A stretch of 20,891 bases of DNA from an uncultured Salinimicrobium sp. (lineage in GTDB: Bacteria > Bacteroidota > Bacteroidia > Flavobacteriales > Flavobacteriaceae): the NCBI GenBank assembly GCA_946887025.1, contig CAMPJY010000026.1:1-20891 (forward strand). The letters are read 5' to 3'. Made by a program: the position numbers and the translations under genes. Shown here piece after piece: positions 7,510 to 14,738 of the stretch (position 1 is the stretch's first letter; each line of letters begins with the position of its first letter). Below the pieces are notes generated by a model, which was given only the letters and a program-made list of their open reading frames with translations, ran no database searches and was not told where the DNA came from.

Positions 7510-8237
7510 TGAATTGTATTAATTTCCAGAATGTAGTTCAAGCCCTCTAACAGAAAATTAGAGTTGGCAAATATGCCATTTTTTAATCTCATAGACAAAA
7601 TTTGGGCATCCCCGCCCGTAAAAATAATCATTAAATCCTGATATTCAGCCCTGTACTCCTCGATAATTCCCTCGATCTCCTTCAGCATTCCCAGGTAAAC
7701 CCCTGAATTCATTGAATTTACGGTACTGTCACCTATCAGGTTCACTTCATATAACGGCTCCAGCAGTGGTAAATTATCAGTGAACTCATTTAAAGCCCGA
7801 TATCTCATTTTCAATCCGGGTGAAATTGCCCCTCCGAGATACTCATTTTGGGCATTTTTGAAATCGAAGGTCAGGCAGGTTCCCGCATCTATAATCAGCA
7901 CATTCCTGTCGGGATAAGCCTTTGCAGCCGCCGCAGCCAGCGCTTTGCGATCATTCCCCAGGCTGAGCGGACTAGCGTAGAGATTGGTGAAGGGCATTTT
8001 GGTCTGAGGCCCAAGAAGCACAAATTTCACTTTCTCCACCAGTTCTTGGGGCAGGGAAAACTCGGCACGGGCCACCTGAGAGAGGATAATTTTGCTGATA
8101 TCGGGAAACCTGTTGAGAAATTCCACAGCTTTCTCCTGCAGCTGTCGTTTTTCCACAGTCTGTTTTTCGAGAAGTTCATTGTGCTGAAAGACAGCCAGCT
8201 TGGCAAAGGAGTTTCCTACATCGAGGATCAGGTTCAT
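7506..8237 (-). CDS. coaX: Type III pantothenate kinase
   Basis: The 243-residue product, a normal length for the family, carries CoaX motifs of the ASKHA fold: phosphate-1 loop DVGNSFAK at 6-13 with Asp6, LGNDRKAL at 93-100 (substrate-binding region), DAGTCLTFD at 117-125, GGAISPGL at 135-142 and FTGGDA at 206-211. CoaX phosphorylates pantothenate in the first step of coenzyme A synthesis; type III enzymes are insensitive to CoA feedback and usually need a monovalent cation. It is cytosolic. It is the first gene of the minus-strand envelope block and diverges from the tRNA-Phe gene, with 118 bases between them. I found no clear TAnnTTTG promoter for it. The assignment is very secure. Confidence 0.95.
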   Translation of the reverse strand: MNLILDVGNSFAKLAVFQHNELLEKQTVEKRQLQEKAVEFLNRFPDISKIILSQVARAEFSLPQELVEKVKFVLLGPQTKMPFTNLYASPLSLGNDRKALAAAAAKAYPDRNVLIIDAGTCLTFDFKNAQNEYLGGAISPGLKMRYRALNEFTDNLPLLEPLYEVNLIGDSTVNSMNSGVYLGMLKEIEGIIEEYRAEYQDLMIIFTGGDAQILSMRLKNGIFANSNFLLEGLNYILEINTIQ

Positions 8238-8288
8238 GCGAATTTCTTAAGGGAGCTAATTTACAAAAGCATTTTTTATAAAATTTCT

Positions 8289-8319
8289 TTTGCGGGTTAA
8301 TAAAATGAAATTATATTTG
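8289..8319 (+). promoter_or_regulatory. Bacteroidota-type promoter of the tRNA-Phe gene
   Basis: The -33 element TTTG lies at 8289-8292 and the -7 element TATATTTG at 8312-8319, separated by exactly 19 bases. Both match the primary sigma factor consensus of Bacteroidota (TTTG-N19-TAnnTTTG). The tRNA begins 37 bases after the -7 element, which allows a short 5' leader. Confidence 0.8.
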
Positions 8320-8355
8320 CACCCGCTTCCCGAAAGGAAAGCAGCTTAAAGCAAC

Positions 8356-8428
8356 GGTGCCTTAGCTCAGTTGGTAGAGCAAAGGACTGAAAATCCTTGT
8401 GTCCCTGGTTCGATTCCTGGAGGCACCA
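8356..8428 (+). tRNA. tRNA-Phe (anticodon GAA)
   Basis: This is a 73-base cloverleaf: acceptor arms GGTGCCT (8356-8362) and AGGCACC (8421-8427), discriminator A8428, D-arm with AGCTCAGTTGGTAGAGC, anticodon stem AAGGA/TCCTT around loop CTGAAAA, and T-loop TTCGATT. The anticodon is GAA, so it reads Phe codons. The terminal CCA is not encoded (the genome reads ACCT), so it must be added by the CCA enzyme. The T-stem CCTGG/CCTGG carries a U-U mismatch at its middle pair. It has its own promoter and terminator and appears to be a single-gene unit. Confidence 0.95.
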
Positions 8429-8432
8429 CCTT

Positions 8433-8473
8433 AAACCCGCAACCTGTAAAGGCTTGCGGGTTTTGCTTTTTTT
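8433..8473 (+). terminator. Intrinsic terminator of the tRNA-Phe gene
   Basis: Arms AAACCCGCAA (8433-8442) and TTGCGGGTTT (8454-8463) enclose a small inner CCT/AGG stem. They are followed by GCTTTTTTT (8465-8473). It starts 5 bases after the mature tRNA end. Confidence 0.85.
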
Positions 8474-8499
8474 AGTGGAAAGTGGAGAGTGGAAAGTTG
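8474..8499. repeat. 7-base tandem repeat (AGTGGRR)n
   Basis: Three copies of AGTGGAA/AGTGGAG plus a partial fourth. The rest of the gap to the GH18 stop (8500-8625) shows no ORF or structure I can name. Other 7-base-period tracts lie at 9832 and 14789. Confidence 0.6.
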
Positions 8500-8625
8500 T
8501 TTTATCCCACGTAGGTACCCGATTTATCGCGTTCTAATGGACAGCGGCTTTGCATCCTCTTAAATCGGCATTCCATAGCATTACTGCGAATCAAAATTTT
8601 ATGATGCATTAAAACTGTAGGAATT

Positions 8626-9765
8626 TTATTTACTACTGGTCTTTACCCCATAGATTACATCAAGGAGCCCTTCTCCCGGGCTATCTCCTGAAAGTTGCCA
8701 GAACATGATCCCTCCCAGGCCGTTATCCCTCACATATTCAGTTTTTCTCGCTATGGATAGCGAATCGTCGTAGGTTGCGAAAAGGCCTTTTTCAGGATGA
8801 AAACTGTAGGCTGCATTCGCAGTGGAATCCCAGTACCTGATAAATCCCGGATTCTCTTCAAAATAAGGCTCCAGATCCCTGAATAGCATGGCTTCCTTAA
8901 ATTTTCCCGGCTGGTACAGCCCTCTGGAGGTGCTGTCAACCTCTTCCCAGATCCTGGCGTAAAATGCAGCCCCTACGACGATCTTTTCCATCGGAATGCC
9001 CAGGGAATCCAGGAATTCTATGGCATTCACAGCTGAGGAACGCTGTGCCGGGGTCGAATATAACGGGGTATGGTGCCCGGTGGAATCACTGCCTCCCGAA
9101 ACCAGATCATAACTCATCAGGTTCACCCCATCCACCAGGGGCATTACTTTTTTCCATTCCACTGAATTTTCCAGAAACCTGTTGGAGCCCCCGGCCGCAA
9201 AGCTGATTATAGCCTCATTCCCCAAAGTTTCCCGAAGCACCTCAACCAGAGAGGTGAAATTCTCCCGGTCCTCCGGCTTATAGGCATGTCCGGGATATCC
9301 TGAAATAGCAGGGTATTCCCAGTCCAGATCTATGCCGTCAGCCTGCTGCTGTTCCATTATCTCCTTCACCGAAATCGCAAATTCCTTTCTTGATTCAGGG
9401 TGACTGAAGACGTCTGAACAGGTCTCACAACCTCCCCACCCGCCAAGGGAAACGAGAACCTTCAGGTCCGGATTCTGTTTTTTAAGGGAAACTAGATAGG
9501 CGAGAGACTTAACATCCCTGTCCGCCTCCAAATGCAGCCTGTTTCCCTTGAGATGCAGAAAACTGTAAATGATCTGATCGAGCTGTTGCACGGTAGCGGA
9601 ATCTATCTCCCCTGTGGAAGGGGTATAGTAGGCGATGACCTGAAAATCATTTTCCTTCGCCGGCATGGCTGGGGAGGATTCAGGATTTTCTGAAGCCAGC
9701 CTGTTGCAGGATAACAGGGGGAGCAGAAGCAAAGACAGCAGCAAATAAGTTTTCGGAATTTTCAT
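8626..9765 (-). CDS. GH18 family glycosidase (chitinase-like), predicted lipoprotein
   Basis: I take Met at 9765 as the start (379 residues). It gives an immediate lipoprotein signal with lipobox LPLLSC and lipidation at Cys20. A 32-codon in-frame extension upstream reads through heptad repeat DNA and is implausible. The GH18 TIM barrel runs to the C-terminus: SLGGW at 106-110 and the catalytic DxxDxDxE motif DGIDLDWE at 143-150, with Glu150 as proton donor. SYD (near 219) and the late barrel motif GLGGIMFWQLSGD agree. Family members hydrolyse chitin or chito-oligosaccharides, or N-glycan cores (ENGase type). With no carbohydrate-binding module and a lipid anchor it should sit on the cell surface or face the periplasm. 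It stands alone and is separated from the beta-glucanase operon, so it is probably regulated separately. Confidence 0.88.
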   Translation of the reverse strand: MKIPKTYLLLSLLLLPLLSCNRLASENPESSPAMPAKENDFQVIAYYTPSTGEIDSATVQQLDQIIYSFLHLKGNRLHLEADRDVKSLAYLVSLKKQNPDLKVLVSLGGWGGCETCSDVFSHPESRKEFAISVKEIMEQQQADGIDLDWEYPAISGYPGHAYKPEDRENFTSLVEVLRETLGNEAIISFAAGGSNRFLENSVEWKKVMPLVDGVNLMSYDLVSGGSDSTGHHTPLYSTPAQRSSAVNAIEFLDSLGIPMEKIVVGAAFYARIWEEVDSTSRGLYQPGKFKEAMLFRDLEPYFEENPGFIRYWDSTANAAYSFHPEKGLFATYDDSLSIARKTEYVRDNGLGGIMFWQLSGDSPGEGLLDVIYGVKTSSK

Positions 9766-9831
9766 AAGATAGTCGGGATCAGTCTGAGAACCAAGATACA
9801 GAAAATACTCACAGGGAAGGGAAGGGAAAAC

Positions 9832-9872
9832 AAAATCCAAAATCCAAATTCCAAATTCCAAATTCCAAAACC
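9832..9872. repeat. 7-base tandem repeat (AAAWTCC)n
   Basis: Consecutive heptads AAAATCC (9832, 9839) and AAATTCC (9846, 9853, 9860), then a partial AAAACC. The tract lies 67 bases upstream of the GH18 start and accounts for the spurious N-terminal extension of that reading frame. Confidence 0.7.
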
Positions 9873-9947
9873 GGAAATCTAAAATTTAAAAATCAAACTC
9901 CAAGGCCGAAAAATATAAGTTCTTTAATTTCAACAGATTAACAAAAA

Positions 9948-10000
9948 GAAGTGGACAAAGTTCTCAAAGTTCTCAAAGTACCCCAGTCCTTTTTTGTGGG
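9948..10000 (+). repeat. 53-bp inverted repeat, left copy
   Basis: This segment is the exact reverse complement of 12180-12232 (53 of 53 bases). Past one mismatch at 10001 the match continues to 10006. Inside is a 9-base direct repeat (AAGTTCTCA twice). It ends 54 bases before the DUF2200 start codon, so it may overlap that gene's promoter. Confidence 0.85.
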
Positions 10001-10054
10001 AACTTCGAATATAAAAGCAGATTTTTTTAAAGAAAATACTCTTAAATTGCAGGT

Positions 10055-10417
10055 ATGAAAAGCACCAGCCACCATGATGAACGGATTGCAAAAATGAGTT
10101 TCGCTTCGGTCTATCCGCACTACGTTACCAAAGTCGAAAAGAAAGGCAGGACCATTGAGGAGCTGCATCAGGTTATACAATGGTTAACCGGTTTTGATGA
10201 GAAGAGGCTCCGGGAACTGATTGATGAGAAAGTGACTTTTGAAACTTTTTTCGAAAGGGCTTCTTTAAATCCGAATGCTCCCCAGATCAAAGGTGTGATC
10301 TGTGGCTATAGGGTGGAAGAAATTGAAAATCCGTTGACACAACAAGTGAGGTATCTTGACAAGCTGGTGGATGAACTTGCCAAAGGCAAAAAAATGGAGA
10401 AGATCCTGCGGGATTAA
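10055..10417 (+). CDS. DUF2200 family protein
   Basis: The 120-residue product is a small soluble protein with no signal peptide or membrane segment. It matches DUF2200 as I remember it: [18 protein letters not shown] (16-33), the WLTGFDE region (43-49), [20 protein letters not shown] (71-90) and the C-terminal [20 protein letters not shown]. Its length is typical. The family has no established function; it is cytosolic. It is the only plus-strand protein gene here, and lies between convergent or divergent minus-strand genes and within the 53-bp inverted repeat pair. No TAnnTTTG promoter is obvious. The start at 10055 is supported by the family's N-terminus beginning shortly before the FASVYP motif. 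Confidence 0.85.
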   Translation: MKSTSHHDERIAKMSFASVYPHYVTKVEKKGRTIEELHQVIQWLTGFDEKRLRELIDEKVTFETFFERASLNPNAPQIKGVICGYRVEEIENPLTQQVRYLDKLVDELAKGKKMEKILRD

Positions 10418-10421
10418 GGTG

Positions 10422-10502
10422 CAGCTCCTTGAGCTGAAGCTGTGAGGTATGGCGATTTCTACAAAGATTTACCTCCTCTGGAGGTAAAAAGGAAACCTCA
10501 CA
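10422..10502. repeat. Nested hairpins downstream of DUF2200
   Basis: CAGCTC/GAGCTG (10422-10427/10431-10436) is followed by an outer stem TGTGAGGT (10441-10448) with ACCTCACA (10495-10502), enclosing an inner hairpin TTACCTCC/GGAGGTAA (10469-10476/10480-10487). There is no T-run, so this is not a standard intrinsic terminator. It could structure the 3' end of the DUF2200 mRNA. Confidence 0.5.
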
Positions 10503-10545
10503 CTCTAAGAGGCTGCAGAACAATAATTTCCCACTCCCCAAAATT

Positions 10546-10680
10546 CCCCGGAGTACCGACACCTTTGTAGAAAAGGCATCTCCCTTTCATTCAGGCCCCG
10601 GAGGGGCAACATCTTGGTACCAACGGCGCCTCCACATATCCCGGCCCCGGAGGGGCAGCACCCCATCCGTATACGTTAAA
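10546..10680. repeat. Three degenerate tandem units of about 50 bp starting CCCCGGAG
   Basis: The octamer CCCCGGAG occurs at 10546, 10596 and 10645, that is with 50- and 49-base spacing. The second and third units share GGCCCCGGAGGGGCA (10594-10608; 10643-10657). The units then diverge (ACACCTTTGTAGAAAAGG; ACATCTTGGTACCAACGG), though the first two still align. It fills the space before the stop of the barrel-protein gene. Confidence 0.6.
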
Positions 10681-10687
10681 AATATTT

Positions 10688-11860
10688 CTAAAATATCTTC
10701 CACCCAAAGACCACCGAAATGACTTTATATTGGGATCTCCAATTCAGATAATTCAGAATTTCACGATTTACGAAATACCGAAGCTCTACACTGTAGGTAT
10801 TCGCGAAGCTATACCCCAATCCAAGGGAAAGGTTACCTCTTGGTTCTATATCCAGATTTTCCCTCGGCTCCCTGGAAATGACCGACTCTCCTAAAGTAAA
10901 ATCGAATACATAGGCGGCATTCACGAACATTTTTGAAGAATCATTGAAGAATAAATAATGCCTTAGACCAAAAGGAATTTCCAGGGAAGAATAATCAACC
11001 TCCAGCCCCTCTTTTTCCGAAGTATAAGACCTGTAGGAGGGCTCCACGATCAGGGCCCATTTGTTCTTGTTGAACCCCAGAACGAATTCCGCCTCCAGCC
11101 CGATACGGAATCCCAATTCAGAATTAAAATCTGTCCTGCTGTCACTGACCATATTGTTCGCAATGGACAAGGATGAAAAATCCAATCCGGGTTTTACACT
11201 CAGATGGAATTTCATCCCGGACTCGCTTGCAGCATAATTGACGGGCTCGACATTCTCACAGGAATTATAATTCACAAAATATTTAACCAGATCGCTTTGG
11301 GTGTAATCCAAATTCCTCAGTTTAGTTCTGCTTTCCCCACACCGGACCTCGTTCAGTAACTGCTGCCTGAAATTCTTGTTATAAGCGACCTCGCCATCCG
11401 GGGTTTTGTACTTTTTATAGACTAGCTGATTTATTTCGGAAGGGAGCTTCCCGAAAAAATATCTCCGCAGGTTCCCATCCACATAGGAATACAGGCTTGC
11501 CTTCCCTTCTACAAGTACCTTTAGAAATAATTCCTCTTCCTTGAATTCCGGTGCCCTCTGGTCACTCATTAGGGAAAGATTGTCACTGGACCTGTCCATC
11601 TCAATGTTTACCTTCACATACTTCACACCGTTCCCGATACCGAATTCCCTCACCGCCTCTGTGGTCAATGCCACAGGTTCTGAAGCTTCCGAATGCCTGA
11701 AAAGGAATTGCTGGGGATTGTTCTGCCACCCGACATTTTCTATCTGGCCTTCTATCCTGCGGCCGGAATCATCTATGTAATAGGCATCTTCAAATACGAT
11801 TTGGGAAAACCCGTTGAAACCGAACAACAGGAAAGTCAGGAGGGGGAGAAAGTTTTTCAC
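10688..11860 (-). CDS. Predicted outer-membrane beta-barrel protein, function unknown
   Basis: The 390-residue product has a signal peptide (about 1-19, ending GFNGFSQ). An N-terminal domain (about 20-160) reads as a mixed beta region with 'DDSGRRIEGQI' and 'ALTTEAVREFGI'. A linker containing Cys174 and Cys201 follows. The C-terminal half (about 215-390) has alternating amphipathic strands typical of an 8-10 strand barrel, ending in phenylalanine (GWKIF), as usual for outer-membrane barrels. Flavobacterial proteins of this type are often found as uncharacterised 'porin family/outer membrane beta-barrel' entries; I do not recognise a specific function. It is a lone minus-strand gene with repeats on both sides. 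A small inverted repeat lies 22 bases upstream of its start. Confidence 0.75.
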   Translation of the reverse strand: MKNFLPLLTFLLFGFNGFSQIVFEDAYYIDDSGRRIEGQIENVGWQNNPQQFLFRHSEASEPVALTTEAVREFGIGNGVKYVKVNIEMDRSSDNLSLMSDQRAPEFKEEELFLKVLVEGKASLYSYVDGNLRRYFFGKLPSEINQLVYKKYKTPDGEVAYNKNFRQQLLNEVRCGESRTKLRNLDYTQSDLVKYFVNYNSCENVEPVNYAASESGMKFHLSVKPGLDFSSLSIANNMVSDSRTDFNSELGFRIGLEAEFVLGFNKNKWALIVEPSYRSYTSEKEGLEVDYSSLEIPFGLRHYLFFNDSSKMFVNAAYVFDFTLGESVISREPRENLDIEPRGNLSLGLGYSFANTYSVELRYFVNREILNYLNWRSQYKVISVVFGWKIF

Positions 11861-11881
11861 AGTATAGAATAAAAATTAAAA

Positions 11882-11897
11882 ATGCTAAATATAGCAT
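11882..11897 (-). promoter_or_regulatory. Small inverted repeat upstream of the barrel-protein gene
   Basis: Arms ATGCTA (11882-11887) and TAGCAT (11892-11897) around an AATA loop, 22-37 bases upstream of the start codon. It could be an operator or a 5' leader hairpin. An overlapping minus-strand TATATTTA is one base from the -7 consensus, but no -33 element is evident. Confidence 0.3.
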
Positions 11898-11946
11898 ATT
11901 TTATCAAGCGGTTCCCTTTATCATCTCCCTGGCATCTCCGTAGCTA

Positions 11947-11976
11947 ACAGGGACTTCACAGGGACCTGACAGGGAC
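11947..11976. repeat. 11-base tandem repeat (ACAGGGACNNN)3
   Basis: ACAGGGAC begins at 11947, 11958 and 11969, an exact 11-base period with variable 3-base spacers (TTC, CTG). It lies in the gene-free region. Confidence 0.65.
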
Positions 11977-12054
11977 CACGCCCGTTTGGGAGCCTGTGAG
12001 CTGGCTGTGGGGTCTTTGCAAAGTGCCTGTGAGACAGGGAGCTGGTACGATATA

Positions 12055-12084
12055 GGTAGAGACGCAATGAATTGCGTCTCTACC
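12055..12084. repeat. GAGACGC palindrome, longest copy
   Basis: A perfect 14-bp stem, GGTAGAGACGCAAT (12055-12068) with ATTGCGTCTCTACC (12071-12084), loop GA. No T-run follows on either strand. It is the best-preserved member of the family in this window. Confidence 0.8.
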
Positions 12085-12179
12085 CACGAATCCTGCCCTC
12101 CACCATTCCTTGAGTAGAGGAGATATCCTCAAACAAGGAACTTATTAAGTGGAAATTTTTTCCGAGTAAAAGAGAAGTA

Positions 12180-12232
12180 CCCACAAAAAAGGACTGGGGT
12201 ACTTTGAGAACTTTGAGAACTTTGTCCACTTC
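12180..12232 (-). repeat. 53-bp inverted repeat, right copy
   Basis: Exact reverse complement of 9948-10000. The pair brackets the DUF2200 gene, the 50-bp array and the barrel-protein gene in about 2.2 kb. Confidence 0.85.
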
Positions 12233-12277
12233 AGCCAGAGGTTAGAGAACCGTAAACGGAGGATGGAAGCCAAAAAA

Positions 12278-12311
12278 ATCTGTGAGATCTGCGAGGAAAT
12301 CCGCGGGAAAA
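12278..12311 (-). repeat. AATCTGCGA-type repeat, degenerate copy
   Basis: Reads AATCTGTGAGATCTGCGAGG followed by AAATCCGCGGGAAA on the plus strand. It corresponds to the better-preserved inverted copy at 14739-14786. Confidence 0.5.
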
Positions 12312-12315
12312 ATTT

Positions 12316-12364
12316 ATAAAGCCACAAATCCACGGGCACCTGAATTTACCCGTGGATTCGTGGC
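12316..12364 (-). terminator. Hairpin downstream of the GH3 gene, probable operon terminator
   Basis: Sixteen-base arms, GCCACAAATCCACGGG (12321-12336) and CCCGTGGATTCGTGGC (12349-12364), pair with one mismatch around a 12-base loop. On the minus strand the hairpin starts 19 bases after the GH3 stop and is followed by TTTATAAATTTTT, a weak U-tract. It is a palindromic relative of the GCCACGAAT repeats at 2523 and 4816. Confidence 0.65.
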
Positions 12365-12383
12365 TAATTAAACTTTAATCACT

Positions 12384-14702
12384 TTATTCTGTAACCGTCA
12401 GGGTCGTCTTCAGGTCTCCTATCATCAAGTCAAAATCTCCCGGCTCCACGATGCTTTCCCCTTCATTATTTACATAAGCCAGGTCCTTTGCATCCAGGCT
12501 GAACCTCACAGTAGTAGTCTCCCCTGGTTGCAGTTCCACCTTAGTAAACCTCCTTAGGCGTTTTACGTCTGGTGTAATGCCGGTGGCGTAAAGGTCGGCA
12601 GAGTAAAGCTCCACGACTTCCTTCCCGGCACGGTCGCCGGTGTTGGTGAGCTGCACTTGCACCTGTACGCTGCCGTCTGTTGGGATGGTGGTTTTATCCA
12701 GCTTCAGGTCCCTCAGTTCGAAACTGGTGTAGCTAAGCCCATCCCCGAAGGAATACTGCGGGCTGTAATCTGCCTCGTAATTGTACACCCCTTCGGCTGC
12801 CTTCTGCTCCTCGGAAGGTTTGTGGATGTAGTTGATCAGCGCATTGGGGTAGCGGGGGTAATTGTACGGAAGTTTCCCGGAAGGGTTCACATCGCCGAAC
12901 AGAATATCAGCCAGGGCGTCTCCCCCAAAATTCCCGGGAAGGTAGGTCTGCACTACCGCCTTCATCGCAGGTTCAAATTTGCTGATGATCCTGGGGCGAC
13001 CTTCATTGAGGATCAGGATCACCGGTTTCCCGGTGGCTGCCAGTCTTTGTGCAAGCTCCGTCTGGGGATCTGAAAGGTACAGGTCGTTCAGGTCACCCGG
13101 TTTTTCGGTATAGGTGTTCTCGCCCAGTACGAGCAGGATGTAATCCACGCCTTCCGCCGCAGCGATGGCTTCCTCGAATTGATCCTTTTCTTCTTCGTAA
13201 TAATTCCCGCCTTCCTTATAGCTCACTCCGGGTACATAGGTCACGTTCTGCTCGCCAATCTCGTTTTGCACTGCTTCCAGGATCGTATTGTACTGCTCTG
13301 TATACTCCGGAGTCTTCTCCCCCTGCCAGGAATAGGTCCAGGCCCCGTTAAGGGTCCTCATGGAATTTGCGTTGGGTCCGGTAACCAGCACTTTTGCGTC
13401 CTTTTTCAGGGGGAGGATGTTATCGCTGTTCTTAAGCAGCGTAATGGCTTCTGAAGCCATATCATAAGCCGCCTGTTCGTGTTCTTTGCTTCCGAATTCG
13501 GGATAGTCCTCAAAATGGGTCACTGGGGTTTCGAAAAGGTTCAGCGCAAGCTTCACCTTCAGGATACGGCGCACGGCATCGTCTATACGTTCTTCGGAAA
13601 CCTCCCCGTCCTTAACCAGGGCGATCAGGTTTTCCACGAAACGTTCATACTCGTAGGGCACCATGGACATATCAATACCAGCGTTGATTGCCATCTTTAT
13701 GGCTTCCCTGTCGTTTTTGGCGACCCTATCCCTGCGGTGCAGGTTTTCGATGTCAGCCCAGTCGGTAACCACCAGGCCTTCAAATCCTAATTCTTCCTTC
13801 AGAAGTCCCGTGAGCAGCTCCCGATTGGCATGAACGGGAATCCCGTTGATGATGCCCGAGTTGATCATGATGGTATGGGCTCCTGCATCAATAGCTGCCT
13901 TGAACGGGGGCAGGTGATACTCGCGCAGGGCACTTTCGGGGATGTAGGAGGGGGTGCGATCCTTCCCGGAGGTGGCGGCGTGGTAACCAAGGAAATGTTT
14001 TAAGCTGGAAGCCAGGTGTTCCGGATGTCCAATATTGTTGTCCTCACCCTCGTAGCCGTCGATCATGGCGACCCCCAGCACAGAGATCAGGTAGGGATCT
14101 TCCCCGAAGGATTCCCACATCCTGGAGAACCTGGGATCCATTCCAAGATCCAGTACAGGAGAAAAGTTCCAGGAAATCCCGCTGGCCCGGGTTTCGTATG
14201 CGGTGATGGCAGCGCCCTGTTCCACCAGTTCGGGATTCCGGCTGGCGGCCTGGGCGATCTGCTGCGGGAACATGGTGGCGCCCACGGTATAGGTGGCGCC
14301 GTGAATTTCATCCACCCCATAGATGATGGGGATGTCCAGGCGGCTCTCCCTGATATTGGTCTGCTGGATCTCGTTTATGATCTTATACCATTGTTCCGGG
14401 GTCCGTGCCCTGTTATTGGCGGTGTTCAGGAAGGATCCCACCTTGTATTGTGAAATCGCCTTCGTCAGGGCTTGCTTATCCAGATTAAAGGGTTCGTAGC
14501 TGGAATAGATGTTGTCGCCTTCCCCGATGACATCGAGAGTTACCTGGGTCATCTGGCCCACTTTCTCTTCGAGGGTCATTTGGGAGAGGAGTTCTTCTGC
14601 CCTGGAGGATATTTCTTCTTTGCTCAGGGAAGTAGACTCCTGAGAATGTACCAGGCCGGTGAACAGCAGGCCGAGGGCCAGGGATATTTTGTTGAATCTC
14701 AT
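12384..14702 (-). CDS. GH3 family beta-glucosidase, secreted
   Basis: The 772-residue product has a signal peptide (about 1-20, ending GLVHS). The GH3 N-terminal barrel (about 35-390) contains KHF at 235-237 and the nucleophile motif VVTDW with Asp314. The GH3 C-terminal alpha/beta sandwich (about 415-645) includes GENTYTEKPGDLNDL (527-541), resembling the acid/base loop of the plant exo-beta-glucanase type. A fibronectin III-like domain follows (about 690-765). It removes terminal glucose from beta-glucan oligosaccharides, likely in the periplasm, since there is no lipobox. That loop makes action on beta-1,3-glucan products reasonable. It is the last gene of the glycosidase cluster, 119 repeat-filled bases after the GH30 gene and followed by a hairpin. 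bglX is the usual label for such genes, but the exact substrate is not visible. Confidence 0.92.
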   Translation of the reverse strand: MRFNKISLALGLLFTGLVHSQESTSLSKEEISSRAEELLSQMTLEEKVGQMTQVTLDVIGEGDNIYSSYEPFNLDKQALTKAISQYKVGSFLNTANNRARTPEQWYKIINEIQQTNIRESRLDIPIIYGVDEIHGATYTVGATMFPQQIAQAASRNPELVEQGAAITAYETRASGISWNFSPVLDLGMDPRFSRMWESFGEDPYLISVLGVAMIDGYEGEDNNIGHPEHLASSLKHFLGYHAATSGKDRTPSYIPESALREYHLPPFKAAIDAGAHTIMINSGIINGIPVHANRELLTGLLKEELGFEGLVVTDWADIENLHRRDRVAKNDREAIKMAINAGIDMSMVPYEYERFVENLIALVKDGEVSEERIDDAVRRILKVKLALNLFETPVTHFEDYPEFGSKEHEQAAYDMASEAITLLKNSDNILPLKKDAKVLVTGPNANSMRTLNGAWTYSWQGEKTPEYTEQYNTILEAVQNEIGEQNVTYVPGVSYKEGGNYYEEEKDQFEEAIAAAEGVDYILLVLGENTYTEKPGDLNDLYLSDPQTELAQRLAATGKPVILILNEGRPRIISKFEPAMKAVVQTYLPGNFGGDALADILFGDVNPSGKLPYNYPRYPNALINYIHKPSEEQKAAEGVYNYEADYSPQYSFGDGLSYTSFELRDLKLDKTTIPTDGSVQVQVQLTNTGDRAGKEVVELYSADLYATGITPDVKRLRRFTKVELQPGETTTVRFSLDAKDLAYVNNEGESIVEPGDFDLMIGDLKTTLTVTE

Positions 14703-14738
14703 AACAATTTTATTTAGTTAAGGCAGGATTCGAATGGG

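Larger units (their letters stand above)
11861..12383. other. Gene-free 523-base region made mostly of short repeats
   Basis: I find no credible gene between the barrel protein and the GH3 gene. From left to right it holds a small inverted repeat (11882-11897), an 11-base-period tract (11947-11976), a GAGACGC palindrome (12055-12084), the right copy of the 53-bp inverted repeat (12180-12232), an AATCTGCGA-type repeat (12278-12311) and the GH3 terminator hairpin (12321-12364). The segment 11977-12054 contains loosely related CCTGTGAG and ACAGGGAG strings. Confidence 0.75.

Noticed and set aside
9766..9861. 32-codon N-terminal extension of the GH18 gene
   Set aside because: It is encoded partly by the (AAAWTCC) tract and places a lipoprotein signal in the middle of the protein; Met at 9765 gives a normal signal and lipobox.
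9938..10180. Minus-strand reading frame of 80 codons
   Set aside because: It is antisense to the DUF2200 gene and runs through the 53-bp repeat; the protein has no recognisable features.
10546..10680. CRISPR-like array
   Set aside because: Only three units, the repeated part is about 8-15 bases, and there are no cas genes nearby.
12145..12339. Minus-strand reading frame of 64 codons in the gene-free region
   Set aside because: It is composed of repeat sequence (the 53-bp repeat, an AATCTGCGA repeat and part of the terminator hairpin), so it is unlikely to be a gene.
13049..13351. Long open frames antisense to the glycosidase genes (also near 14016, 15419 and 16705)
   Set aside because: They lie opposite well-supported GH genes with intact catalytic motifs, and their translations show no domain, signal or family resemblance.
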